This document shows positions 11,426-23,682 of a stretch of 64,000 nt of DNA, piece by piece. The DNA lies in assembly GCA_022495005.1 (NCBI GenBank), contig JAGYXB010001357.1, positions 1-64,000 of the forward strand, given 5' to 3'. The position numbers and the translations under genes are program-made. The DNA is from Rhyacophila brunnea (taxonomy: Eukaryota > Arthropoda > Insecta > Trichoptera > Rhyacophilidae). Position 1 is the stretch's first letter. The number at the start of each line of letters is the position of its first letter. Below the pieces are notes generated by a model. The model searched no databases and was not told where the DNA came from. It saw only the letters and a list, made by a program, of their open reading frames with translations.

Positions 11426-12656
11426 GTACCTATACCTGACAAGTGTACTCATTTACTCAGATCTCCACAGCCTCTTTCTAAAAGTCACCCTTCGCAACTG
11501 CTTCTCACAAGTCCTCTTGCTAATAGCTCATCTTAAAACCTCCGCATTGGTAATGTAATCGACCGAAGATAATAATATCTTTATGGTTCGCCGATATAGC
11601 CACAATATATCGAAAGCCTCCAGTCTTCTTATGTATGTTCTTTTAACGTCCAGGATTTAATTCTGTAAACCAGTAAGGGTTTGATGTAGCACCTGATCGC
11701 CCTTTATTGAGTGTCTTAATTTACGTCTCGATTTCAGAAGAAATGTTTCATTTTTCAAAATTGCTTCTTGCAATCCCAATCTCATGACCTGGGCTCTAGT
11801 TTTCATGCAGATGGAAACCGAAGTATTTTACGTTTCACCCTAAGTGTGCTTTGTGAAGTTGTTTTGTAAATAATAATGAAAACTTCTCCCTTTATCTACC
11901 CCATTTTAATGTATTTAACAATACTTTAGTTATAATATACAAAATATAATTTATTAAACATTGATTTTATTCAAATAAGTTAAATGTATATCTTTTTTAT
12001 TTAACCCACTTGAATTAGAATCCCTTACATTGTCCGATACATAATCTTTACATGTTTAACCCTAATAATGGCAGCTTTAATTATGCTAAACGTCACACGA
12101 AGGGGATGTGAAATCAACCCCAGCGATTTTTTAACTTAGCATAATAATATCATATTTTCTTCCTCCACTTGTAATGCATAATAACTCATCTAGGCCGAGT
12201 TTTCCTTTTTTAATTGTACCATAATTTTTGATTTGAATGAATTTTCCGGATTGCACGGATACATAAAAAAATATACTAAAATTCCATCTATGAGTATTTG
12301 CATACAGTTATTTTTTTACATATTATTAAATGAGCAAATTATACAAAAGTAGCTTACTAAATATTAAACCTATACTTTTGCAATCATTTTATTAGCTTTG
12401 CTTTATTCATGTATATTAATAATAATAGTTAAACATGGATCCACCCTGGGAAAGCCAGAGTTGTGACGCATAATTAGAGTTTTGTTGAATGGTCGATGCT
12501 AATTTAGTGTTCAGAACCACTGGTTTACTAAACAATTTCAGGAGTTATGCAGCCTAAGCAAATTAAAATTAATTTAGAACTATTTTAGATCAACAATAAT
12601 ATAATAAAAGCGTTTTCATAGATATGTTATCAAATGGATACTTGAACTAACTTTAT

Positions 12657-13391
12657 CAGTGGCGAAGGGTGACTTTTGAAAAGAGGTAGGCTGTGGAGAT
12701 CTGATAAAAAGAACATACTTGTCAGGTATAATTACGAGAAATAAGATGATAATACAATATTACTACTAATGAATATGTACACACTAATGACAACGACACA
12801 CTAATTTAATGAATTTTCAAAAACTCACTGACCACTTAAAATTAAGCAATCAGTTTAAATTAAGTACTTACGTATTTTTTCAAAACATTTATAGCAAAAA
12901 TCATTCGATGAAAGTTCTTTTTATTTTTAAAAACAGTAAACTATATTTATTAATATTCGATCAAACACCATAGAAATATTTTTTTTAAATTATTTAATTA
13001 TTAATTATTTAGTTTTAGGCTCTGCGATCGGAGCTTACCTTAGTTCATACGATTCGATAGACTGGGCGAGGCTACGTAACGTAAAGTCCATATGAAAAAA
13101 TGAGAGTTATTTGAAACATAATCCGACCTTTATTTACATCAAGACAGATGGCGCGCTGTGGTATATTTTTTGTGGTATTATTCTGTGGTAAAACCTTTGC
13201 AGATTAATTTGTAATTATCTGTGTAATACATTGCTATAGACACGGCATCTCTCGTTGGCAAAATAAATTATTTTATAGAATATTATATAATCAAGTGATT
13301 ATATAAATAAGTCAATAATATGCAATTAAAAAATATTTTTCTTAAGAATGTAGGCTTCAAATAATGGCCTAGTATGGTGTCTTTGCCACTG
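12657..13391 (-). mobile_element. hAT-type MITE family H, third copy
   Basis: This is a reversed copy: the right-type terminus CAGTGGCGAAGGGTGAC is at the low end and the left-type terminus, reversed, at the high end (GGCCTAGTATGGTGTCTTTG then CCACTG). It is about 735 bp. The flanking octamers AACTTTAT and GTATATAT do not match well, so the target duplication has decayed or one end is displaced. Confidence 0.85.
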
Positions 13392-15409
13392 GTATATATA
13401 CATATATAGATCATGTACCGTATAGGTATCGCTCTAAAATTAAGAATATTATGAAGGTATTTTATGAGGTACTTAATCCTGAACAATCTGCAGATTTTGT
13501 TTTGAAATAACTATATTAAATACAAATTAAATTTCAATATAATGCATTGTCTTTTCTAATCCTACAAATCAATATATTTTCATAGTTAATATTTACAAGA
13601 TACTCGTATTTTAAGAGTCTTCGTTTTTTCAAATAATTATTTATCAACACGCGCATTATATTATATAGGTACATTCAGTCTATTCAATATTCACTTAAAT
13701 AAATATTCGATAAAACTTTATATATAAGTTTACAATTGGCTCGTCTTTTTGAGAGATTGCAACAGGTAAGGAAGGATCTGCATTTTATGATGGTTTGATA
13801 CATTCTTTCACATTCAATTATTTATCATTTATACGGAACTTGCACACGGATTATGGCTTATACCTACAGATTACATGCGTACAACAATATATTATTTGAT
13901 AATACTATATATATGTAGATAAATTGCAGCTTTAAAGCTTATTATTATTGTTACAATAGTAAGTTTCTCACAACTATATTATCATGATCAAACAATGTCA
14001 GTTTTTGTACAGCTTGTCTGTGGTGGTTTTTCATGAACCAGATGAGACAGTCGCTTCATCAGAAGATAATATTATGAAAATCATAAATAGATGTGTATAT
14101 TTTACAATGTGAATATAAAAATCAATTGAAGCATAATATAACAAAGTGTAAAAAATCAATTACTATAGTAATTTATTTTAAACAATTATCATAATTAAAT
14201 AATTTTATCCTAAGCTAAGACCCATAGTTCAATAATTTAACTCGGTATTTACGATTAAAATATGATGTTCATTTGCACCTAAGAGTTTTAATTATTTATT
14301 ACCTATATCATCCTAATTTTACTTGTATTTTATAATTAATTGATTTACACAATCAACGTTTCAAATAATGTTTTTCATGTAATTTAAAAAAGTTTTTCTA
14401 GAGTTACTCTATTTGTTATATAAGCAACTTTTTTGCAACCTTTTTTGCGTACCTACCTTAAACCACCACTGCATGATTTTCAAGTAAAACTATATCGTCA
14501 TTAAAGTGCATGTAAAAATTACAACTAAGCTGACACGTCATGCTAAATAGTTTAATTATTTTTATATTATAATCATTTGCTAATGATTTATATAGATATA
14601 TCACTTCAAGTTTTAACATCATAACTAGGTAAGTATAGTTTTTTGTTTCACAAAATAATAACACCAAATAGATTATCCCTAGTAGTTTTTCATTATATAT
14701 TTTTATTTTTTTAAACACCTAAGATAATATCGTTTCGTTAATCAATCATTGATAATAATTATTGCATGTATCCTTGATTGTTTCCTTGTTAATAATAAAT
14801 AAAAATGCATTCAATGGAAGGTCAAATAATATATATTAATTACATTTATATAACAACATTTTTAGCGCAACATACCCAATGCAGTTTTGTGATTTTATTT
14901 TTACTCAATTAGTTGAAGCTTTTAAAATTAAGCAGGTACATATACGACGAGGTCATAATATTTTTTAATCCATAATATTCATGAATTGAAATATCTCATA
15001 GGTAGGTAATTACCTCTTACTGCATCACAGTAAATTAACTTAGCTTTTACTACTTGAGTACTTGTCTACCTACTTAACTAATTGTCTTTTACATTGTTGA
15101 TAGCTTTATAATGTATGTTTATTTTTTTTTCAAATGATCGTATTTTTTGTAAGTAATCTAATTCTTATAATATTGGATTATAATAAGTTTATGTACCTAT
15201 GTCATTCTCATTTATGACTGAAAATGTATTACCAAAGTTGCTCTTTTAAGCTGCATGTACCTTCTGTTTAATTATTTATATATATCTTTCACCACACGAG
15301 ACTAAGTTTATTTATAGAATAATATACTTAGTGTATTATAATATACTTAGGTACTTATATCAAATTCAAATATACTTATTATATTTTGATATAGGTATAT
15401 GTAATTATA
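13392..15409. other. Gene-free AT-rich stretch
   Basis: Short open frames on both strands have no recognisable domains and follow the base composition. No repeat boundaries were seen. Confidence 0.5.
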
Positions 15410-15583
15410 CAGTGCTCGAGATAGAAAATTTTACAAATCTAATTTTATATAAACAAATGTGTTAGATTTTTTGTTATATGGCCTACCTAGCTCAAATGGT
15501 CAAATTAATTTTTCCACGAGACGGAGCTTTAATTTTGGGAATTTCATGAACCGGAATTCCGCTCCGGTCTATTTGGTACCCTG
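15410..15583 (+). mobile_element. hAT-type MITE family G, diverged copy
   Basis: It starts CAGTGCTCGAGATAG and ends GGTACCCTG. Inside are GGCCTACCTAGCTCAAATGG, CCACGAGACGGAGC and CCGGAATTCCGCTCCGGT, which match the better preserved copies at 28639-28875 and 52117-52356. No 8-bp duplication is left. Confidence 0.7.
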
Positions 15584-16109
15584 TAGGTACCTATATATAA
15601 TATAATTTCTATTTATATTATTATCATAATCACTTACAGTACCTAATTTTAAAATAGAATCTCGATCAGTAAATATAGTAATTTTAATAATTAAATTTGG
15701 TATGTAGTTGTAGGCGGATAATTAACATAGTAACTTAATATTTTGGAAAACTATGTAGACATCTACAAGTTAAATTGCTGTACTGTATTGTAATTTGTAC
15801 CTAGCATATTATTCATATGGTTATGTATATTCATATCTTAAAATAATTTTACGAAGATTGTTCCTTTGCCATTTTACTCAAGACTTAAACTTCTTCACTT
15901 GGATCCATACAAAATTAGGTATTGATTGATAAATAACAATAGGTAGGTGTGTGCATACTTTGAATCAGTCAAGTGATTCAAACCTGTAGGTATGTCATGA
16001 AACAAAATGCGAAAATCTACTTCGCGAAGAGTCAATAAAATAGCAGGTAGTACTTGCTTGATACCTAAATAAAAGTTATTAGGTGCCTAAGTAGGTACTG
16101 TGTTTGTTC

Positions 16110-16250
16110 TTAAGCAGAGCATATGGGCCCCACTAAGTGGGATTGTATTAACAGAGATTATATGACACATAGTTGTTAACCATTCGTCCAACCCATTGTT
16201 ATACAACAATTGAACAGCCGCGGGTTCGATTCCACGATCTAAGGCTTCTT
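16110..16250 (-). repeat. SINE A-related fragment
   Basis: The minus strand carries a diverged SINE A tail (reversed GCATATGGGCCCCACTAAG and TGTATTAACAGAG). The plus strand shows CGCGGGTTCGATTCC nearby, a B-box-like sequence. It is too diverged to bound exactly. Confidence 0.5.
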
Positions 16251-16789
16251 ATTTTATACAAAGACGATTCCTCCACGAACTAAACCAACGTGGGTGCAAT
16301 ATTTTTCTGTTAATTTTTAAAATAACAGTTACCTAGCCACCAATGTATGTAGGTACCTATATTACGTTGATTATAGATAACTACCTATATAAATTGAACC
16401 TTATTTTGAATTTACAAAACATCCATGCATATAAGTGTCTCAGACAAAATTTTCTGGCTGATAAAGATATAAGTAGGTTGGTAAGTAGGTACAGGGGTTA
16501 ATTAAATGTTATTTTAGTATTTTAGTACTTATGAATAAAATACTTACTATATACAATCTATTATAAGTAATTCTAATTAATTATATTAAGTATATTGTTG
16601 TACCTACCGTAAAACTTCACTGAACAACAAACTTTTCTGCTCTCCTATTTTCACACAAAAATATCCATATTACAAAAAAAGTTTTTCCAATCAATCATTC
16701 ACTGTAAAAGTCAACAAACTTTACACCTTTTTGACAGTAATAAGCTTTTCTCGTATGCTATTTGACAGTTCGTGCGGCGGAAAGCTTTT

Positions 16790-16965
16790 TGTAACATAAG
16801 CTGTAACAGATTCGAGGCACGGCCGCGTCGGTCGGTCGGCTGCCGCGCTTTGAGCGAAGGATGTTGCCGGACAAGCCGCAACTCCCTCGAAGCCTCCGCC
16901 CATATCCGGCAGTGGCGCCCTAATCTTGCCGTGAATACTTTGTAGTCATCGGCCACTAAGATCGT
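16790..16965 (-). promoter_or_regulatory. GC/CpG-rich island, possible 5' exon or promoter
   Basis: About 175 bases are much richer in CG than anything within several kb (ACGGCCGCGTCGGTCGGTCGGCTGCCGCG). The minus strand holds an 81-codon open frame whose ATG follows GTGGCC (16956 down to 16711), reading through the island. Short composition-driven frames are common in such patches and no domain is recognisable, so this may be a promoter-proximal island, an old repeat, or a first exon. It does not match any repeat family identified elsewhere in the window. Confidence 0.3.
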
Positions 16966-17751
16966 AGATAGTGTTCACTTAAAATTGACACTTAACGCAT
17001 ACGATAGAATTAGTTATATTTCATTACCAGATTTTTCTTGTTTAGGCACTACAATCCGTATTATTAAACACATAGGTGCTATGCATAACTATGCAAACCC
17101 TCTATGTTTATTTTATGTAAATTCATTTTATGTAAATTTATTTACATTTATATTTTATGTGAATATGTTATATTTATATTTTATGTAAATTTATGTAAGT
17201 TCAGGAGAGAGTTAAAACGTATTATGTACCTAATATATTTCTTTTATAAATAAAAAAGTTTTTTCTACGATATTATTTAAAGTACACTCTTTTTTGACAT
17301 AGTATCAAAACTTATTTATTTGTAAAAAAAAATGTAATAAATATTACGTTTTAATTCTCTCCTGAACGTTTACATTAAACAGACATAGAAGGTTGGTTTA
17401 CATAATAGGCAGACGAAAGTACTTATTAGGAGGTCAAACATATTAAAACGCGTATATTCAACGAAAAAAATATTTAAAAGTAATTACTCTACATCCGTTT
17501 TCTTTGAAAAACTTTTACTATCATGATCTAATAAATTTAACATTTTAGACTATATTTTAAAATTAAAGGAACTGAACATAATGCAAATATTTGTTAAATT
17601 ATTATTATTCAATGTTGAATATACACTATATTGAAAAATGATGAAGTCTTATTGAAAATATTATATTTTGAAACCAGAAATCAGAAAACATTCTAGAAAA
17701 GAGGTAGACCAGGTGGGATTACAACCTCGCATATTTTTAGGCTCTTATATA

Positions 17752-18034
17752 ATATCGTCTCTGTTCTGGCAGAACACACTAACTGGAGAATACTAGTTTT
17801 GAGTAATTTGACTTTGAAGTTGTAAAAATGTTTGAAATGATCTATCATGTGAGTTTATTAAGTAATCGTAAAAAAATGACTTTAAAATAAAGACTAGTAA
17901 GTAGGTAGACTAGAAAGTTTATTTATTAAAAAGGTTTCCAGACGGTAAAGTTTGAAATAAGGAACATTTTGCTATAACTAACTCAATATGTATTTTTTTC
18001 GAATTAGTGTCTTCTGCCAGAACTGTGACGATAT
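17752..18034. mobile_element. ~283-bp MITE with 31-bp TIRs
   Basis: The left end ATATCGTCTCTGTTCTGGCA and the right end, reversed, ATATCGTCACAGTTCTGGCA are inverted repeats over ~31 bp with a few mismatches, continuing GAACACACTAA versus GAAGACACTAA. The flanks are TA-rich, so the exact duplication cannot be chosen. No coding capacity. Confidence 0.75.
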
Positions 18035-20385
18035 ATAATCGAAGTTTACTAATGTTATTTGTATTTATAATTCCTGGTAATCTGAAAAAGACTTTTCTTC
18101 TCTGAATTTAAAGTTCCGAAAAGGCCTCTCATTTTGGTGACTGTAGGATATAGACCCTGGATAATAAATCCAAACATGGTTTATTCGTAATATTATAGTG
18201 TTTTTTCACCATTGCACTAAGTGATGCATAATTATTGTTCTTCAATAACATTACGAATCTATTTGGACGTGAAATTATCCACGCGGGGAATTTTTCGTGT
18301 AGGTACCCACTTAAAAATCACAATGTATGCGATTTATTACTTCAACTTTTAAAAGAACTGCAAACGATCGCTATATTAAAAAAACACACACACACAAAGT
18401 CTATTGACAATGAATCACACAACATTACATAAATTCGAAAATACAGTAATATAATAAGTATAGTGTGTGTACTGTGTTATTTTTTTTAATTTTTGTCACA
18501 CTTAAAGTAAATCAATCCAGAAATGGCCAATTTATCAAGTAATAGGTAGGTATAATACTTCCGATCGCTATGTCGGATTTATGTAAATAGCAGATCATAA
18601 TATTATTTACTAATAATAATGTGCGTTAGTTTTTTTAATTTTATTAATTTATGTAACAAATAGATTTTATTTTAATTATGCATATGTACCTACTTGAGAA
18701 TCTACTAGGACACATTATAAAGCATGGTTAAATAGGTTCAAAAATAAGTATATACATACCCAATTATTGTTTGCACAATGCAGTTAATGACTACTCAAAA
18801 TATAAAAACTATAATATCAGTCTCCATCAAAAAAATTACCTAAAACCAGTTTCTATTCGTTATGTAACATTTTTTAAATATTATGAATCAATGTAAGTTT
18901 TTCCATTTTCCTCTACGCCCCTGAATTAGATTTGTCCTGTTTTGGCTTAGCCAATAAGCAAAGCTCTAGCTCAAAGCTCAACACGTTTGATTCAATAGTG
19001 TCAGAAAGAGACGGCGAGTATTATAATCTAAACCCCTGCTACGAGAAAATGTCAAGAGAGAGAGAGGCGGGGATACTTTATTAATTCATATTATTATTCT
19101 GAGGGGGCGTGGCTATCTAGGATAGAGTTAAAATTAAAATAGCAACACATTCCATTTGCTCAAATTCGTGAACGGAAAATCAATAACGGCTTATGAAATT
19201 ATATCATACCAGCAAAAATAGTCTTTATTTATATAAACAATAAATCCTGATTTTCTTGTTTTATAAATCACATGCGACGTTTTATTTGTTAGGTGTCACT
19301 AAACTGTATTCCTTTTTTGAATTGATAATATTTAATCATCTGAGAAGAGAAAGGTGTCAAAGGATATCTTCTGTTTATAGTCACAACGTCGTAACTTCTT
19401 AGTGAAAAATAATTAATAATCGATTCTGTGTTAATTATTACCATGATCTATAAATGCCTGCGAGAATATGGCCATGGGAAAACGCGTGCTATGGAGATAA
19501 TGGATTTTTTTTTTATAGAAGGTTCCACAATTTGCGGGATTAGTATTTTGTAAATTTGTTTGTTTACTTTATGGTTGCTAGAATATTTTTTAGGAATGAA
19601 TAAGAACTACTTTAGTGATCTTTATTTTTAACTAAATACGTAGGTAGATATTTTAATATTGGTAGGTATCATTATTGCATGATTTATGAGGTAGGTATTT
19701 TATTCTAATGTAAACAAACCTGAAAAGTGAAGTCAAATTTCATATATAGAACAATTGAAACTAGTCAAATTAAATTTCCTGTTATTATTATATTTTATAA
19801 GTATTATAGAAATGTTTATTCGTTTTATTCAAACTTTATTCTTTATTCAGACGATTTCCTAGCCTTAAAAAAACAGAGTAGTAGGGACATAATAGGTATC
19901 TACCTAATTATATTTATATAATTTTTTTAGTCGATTTTATTGTCAGGGGCGCACAAGAAAATTATTTAGGCGTATGGAATATTAATGATTCTTTTTCGTC
20001 AGAACCTCATAACTGAGAAACGTGACCCAGATGGCTTGGCTATTGAAAAACCTTCTCTTGAATTGGTGCAACCATTTGAGGCATTAAATTATTGATTTAA
20101 TATCTGGCGTAGCATAAAAGACAGGACTGCGCTGATGACACAAACGGACACTAATAATTATAACCGTTAGGCCACACGCCGTTGATAACTACTTAGTGGA
20201 TGTGGAAGGTAGAAATAACTCATAGGTGATAGATGATAGTTATAGCTACATATAGCACCATTAGTAGTAGGTACTTTAGTGTATTAACTCCAAAAGTATA
20301 GTAATGAGATATCAACGTTTTAAGTTACAAATCATTTATATCTGTAATATTGCGGTAAGTTTTAGAACTTCGTTTGAGCTTAATA
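18035..20385. other. Gene-free AT-rich stretch
   Basis: No supported gene or bounded repeat. The short open frames lack domains. Confidence 0.5.
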
Positions 20386-20656
20386 CTTTAGTATATCAAA
20401 TCAAAACTAATGCACCAAAATATACATCACATTGATGGATTACCATAGGACCAAAAATATACATCACATTAATGCATTATCTACTTAATATAGTAAAGCA
20501 GTCAACTTCTTAAAATATTTTCAAAATACTTCATGGAAGTAACTCAATAACAAGGCATTTCACGTGTTGCTTGAGTTACTACGTTAAATCAAAAAATTCT
20601 AAATAAGACTGCATTATTAACTACAAAATTATATTTTTTGATTTAATATACTAAAG
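20386..20656. mobile_element. 271-bp TA-flanked MITE
   Basis: Inverted ends CTTTAGTATATCAAATCAAA and, reversed from the right, CTTTAGTATATTAAATCAAA are flanked by TA on both sides. Inside there is a local direct repeat (AAAATATACATCACATT twice, ~20418 and ~20454). No coding capacity. A lone similar end sits at ~20272. Confidence 0.8.
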
Positions 20657-21267
20657 TACTCATGGTGCGTTATATAGATTCAACATTCGGAGTGTCTGGG
20701 TATGAAGAATGAACCCGAAAGAGTGGGGGTTCAACGGTTGAAGCGACAAGAAACTTTTAAATAGTAGACGGGGTAGATTTTGTTAATCCGCGCCCTCCCT
20801 TCACCTTAAAAACCAATAATAAATTATTATGAATACTTTTTAATGGACTCCCTCATGTGTGTTTATTGTAGGTAGGTACGTAACTTCAACTGTCGTATTT
20901 TAACACATTTGGAATCGTATTTTAGGTAATTACCATTTTAATTATTAGGTTTTACTTTTGCTGTCCGGGGAGGCCACATAGGTATATTTTTTTTAATTAA
21001 CTTGAAAATCGGTTTGCGCCATCAATATTTTCCAAATACGTTACCCAGGTAGGTACGTTTATTTTCGTGATAGCAAGGCAATTGCCGAATTAACACCTTT
21101 ATAAAAAAACACTTAATTACTTTCACATAAAATTGCCCATAAAAAGTAATAACTTTATCAAACAACTTGCAGCCAATTTCAGCAGCATTTAAAAAATGTA
21201 TATTTTTACACTCGCCTTGAAGGAAAACAGTATTTTCTTTGCCGGTTTCATCTTTAATATTATTACT
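20657..21267. other. Gene-free stretch
   Basis: Nothing beyond AT-rich DNA could be supported here. Confidence 0.4.
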
Positions 21268-21375
21268 ATCGACCGAGGGTACTTGATGGCATTTTAATTT
21301 TAACTCTAATGGATTTAAATTTCGTACTATTCCATTTGAGTCGTTTTTTGCAACCCGGGCTTAGCCTTTTGCATT
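21268..21375 (-). repeat. Penelope-like terminal fragment
   Basis: The minus strand matches the downstream half of the 5.6-kb element: an arm complementary to ACTATTCCATTTGAGTCGTT, then the CATCAAGTACCCTCGGTCGA block. Adjacent to the arm is a perfect palindrome AACCCGGGCTT/AAGCCCGGGTT, where the 5.6-kb copy has CCCGGATC. The catalytic core itself is not preserved. Confidence 0.5.
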
Positions 21376-22399
21376 TTCACGTACCTACCTATTATGCGCA
21401 CTTGCCAAAAGGTTAATATGTACACAGCGACTACGAATACACTTACTTTTAACTCATAGGTATAATAAATTAATACCTACAAGAAGGTAAAAAACCTTCA
21501 TCCATCAAATCCATTAAATTTTTTATCTTTATTGTAAAACAAATTAATTATTTCCATTTTATGGGGATCACAAACTATTAATTGGAAACTTTGTGAAACC
21601 GTAATAACCGCCGGGTTTTGAATATTTCACATAGTGAACGTCTCATGATTAAAACAATTTTAAGTAATGATATATATAGTATGTAGTATTGAAGTATTGA
21701 TATACAGGGACGCACTAAACTAGGGTATTGCCTGTTGGGGGTGCTCAGCACCCGGCCGGCAGGATTTAAGGATCGGCAAAATACACAGAAAATAGTTACC
21801 AATAATTAAGTAAACCGAATCAAATGTTAAAAAGATAAAATACCTAATATTTAAATATGGATAGGTACAAGGTAGCAAGTAGGTGGTCGTAAAACGCTCC
21901 ACGAACATTACACCATTTGATCTCAATGCTATATGGTCATCTGTTTCCTGTACGACAGCTCACGATGAACTGAAATTAACACGGCTAACTGCATAACTAC
22001 AGTTTAATTTTAAACAGGTATCTACATATTTACTGCATACATACATAGGTACCTGCTTAATTTAGTTGCCTGCACATTTTTTTAAATTATGAGTGACCTG
22101 TTTCCTTTCTACCCTTGCGTAAATGTTTCAATTTATTTACTCAAATGAAAAGGGTTAATAAGCATAATTAGTTTCCTGACAGAGATCGGAAGTTCTTTCA
22201 AACCATTTAAAAATATAATTTTTTTTCAAATGTTTCTACAGGTAGGGATCTGGTTATTTTCCAGCAACTTTAAATAATATGTTATATTTTATGAGATTTA
22301 CATATCTACATATTGTTACATGTCATCTTAGTATTCTTTTTAAATACCTATATAGAATGTTCAGCCAATTTTTAACAATATTTGGTACAAGTCTGTTTA

Positions 22400-22580
22400 C
22401 TCGAAATCAGACGGGAACAGCGACAATGTTCATAGCCGATTTTGGCAAAATTCATGAATTCATGAATGATAATCTAACCTTACTTAACCTAACCCTAATC
22501 TAACAAATAAACCAGTGTATCGGCTATTTTCAAAATATATTTTCCGCTGGCTTCCACTACACAGACAAGAACCCAATATT
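22400..22580 (+). repeat. Repeat family D, partial copy with CCTAA motifs
   Basis: The block CCGATTTTGGCAAAATTCAT, a run of CTTAACCTAACCCTAATCTA and then CGGCTATTTTCAAAATATAT and GCTGGCTTCC match the centre of the longer family D copies at 54.3, 56.5 and 58.4 kb. Confidence 0.7.
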
Positions 22581-22719
22581 TATATATCATAACTTTTTAG
22601 CCTAAATGTTACTTTCTAATGGACGTAAGAGACGGCAAAAAACTATTCGTCGTGATTTCATTGATGATGTAATAGAACAAAAATCTCTGCGCAATTTTTT
22701 CTTTTCAAATCGACACCTC

Positions 22720-22965
22720 CTACGTATAGTATTGTAACTTCATAATCGCAACTTTACAGGAGAGCGGTTTAAAGATACAAAAGCTTGGTGTAAGTCGACC
22801 TTTTGAATGTTTTTCACCAAATTTGGGATGTCTATTGTCAATTATAAATAGATTTGTTTTGCATTTAAGGATATCTAATATTTTTTGTGGTTTATCAGAA
22901 AATGCTGTTACAGCATTATACTGCGGAAAAGAATTTGTTCGAAATATTGTATCAAGCACATACAA
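22720..22965 (-). CDS. 81-codon open frame at the transposon left end, doubtful
   Basis: An uninterrupted minus-strand frame lies at the left end of the transposon, downstream of the transposase stop codon, and its end overlaps the left TIR. It has no recognisable domain, and an overlapping plus-strand frame also exists, so chance is likely. I list it only because its strand agrees with the transposase. Confidence 0.15.
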   Translation of the reverse strand: MYVLDTIFRTNSFPQYNAVTAFSDKPQKILDILKCKTNLFIIDNRHPKFGEKHSKGRLTPSFCIFKPLSCKVAIMKLQYYT

Positions 22966-23682
22966 TAGTTTACGGCGGAACCTCTTACATGCATTTAGTT
23001 GTATGTGATACTTATCATAATTTACGTCGTCCTAGTTTTGTTGAAATATATTGTATATACTAAAAACATTTCGTTACCTAGGATTTTTTGCGTATTTTAA
23101 ATCATAATTCGGTAATAACAATAATTAAAAAATATGGTATGGGTCGTCAGACAGGTAGGTTGGAAAAAATACTCTCTAAATAAAATTACTTAATAAAACA
23201 TAAAATAAATTTAAGTCTTTCATGACGTGATAAAAATTAAACATTCAGACAAAAATAGAGAAGAAACAATTTCAATCAAAAATCCAATTCAAGGATGTAT
23301 GTAAATATTGAAATAAAATTAAAAGCAAAAAATAAAAATTACAATTACTTCAAACCAACGTTCTTACGAATTCTTGGTAAATTAATATATCAATAATATC
23401 AAAGTAAAATCAGACAAGGGAATAACAATGGGTGATTAGATGGAAGGGTGCACTTCAGGTTAAAATATACGTGAAACTGAAAAAAAATCATTATGCAACT
23501 ATATTTTTAGTTTGGAATTAATTTTCAATTATATGATCTGACAAAAGAACCGTGCAAAATTTTAAACATACAACCAAAAAGAAATTGTTTACACTGGCAT
23601 AATATTAATTATTAAGCTGATTTTATTTTCATCCTACGAGAACACAATTTGGTATAGGTTTTCGTATTCACAAATAATAAAA

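Larger units (their letters stand above)
9893..11500 (+). mobile_element. hAT-type MITE family H, outer copy
   Basis: The left end is CAGTGGCGAAGACTC and the right end AAAGTCACCCTTCGCAACTG. The flanks CTTCTCGT (9885-9892) and CTTCTCAC (11501-11508) match at 6 of 8 bases, a decayed 8-bp hAT duplication. A younger copy of the same family (10512-11425) sits inside it, so the original length was ~690 bp. It has no coding capacity. Comparison with the reversed copy at 12657-13391 supports the internal order. Confidence 0.85.
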
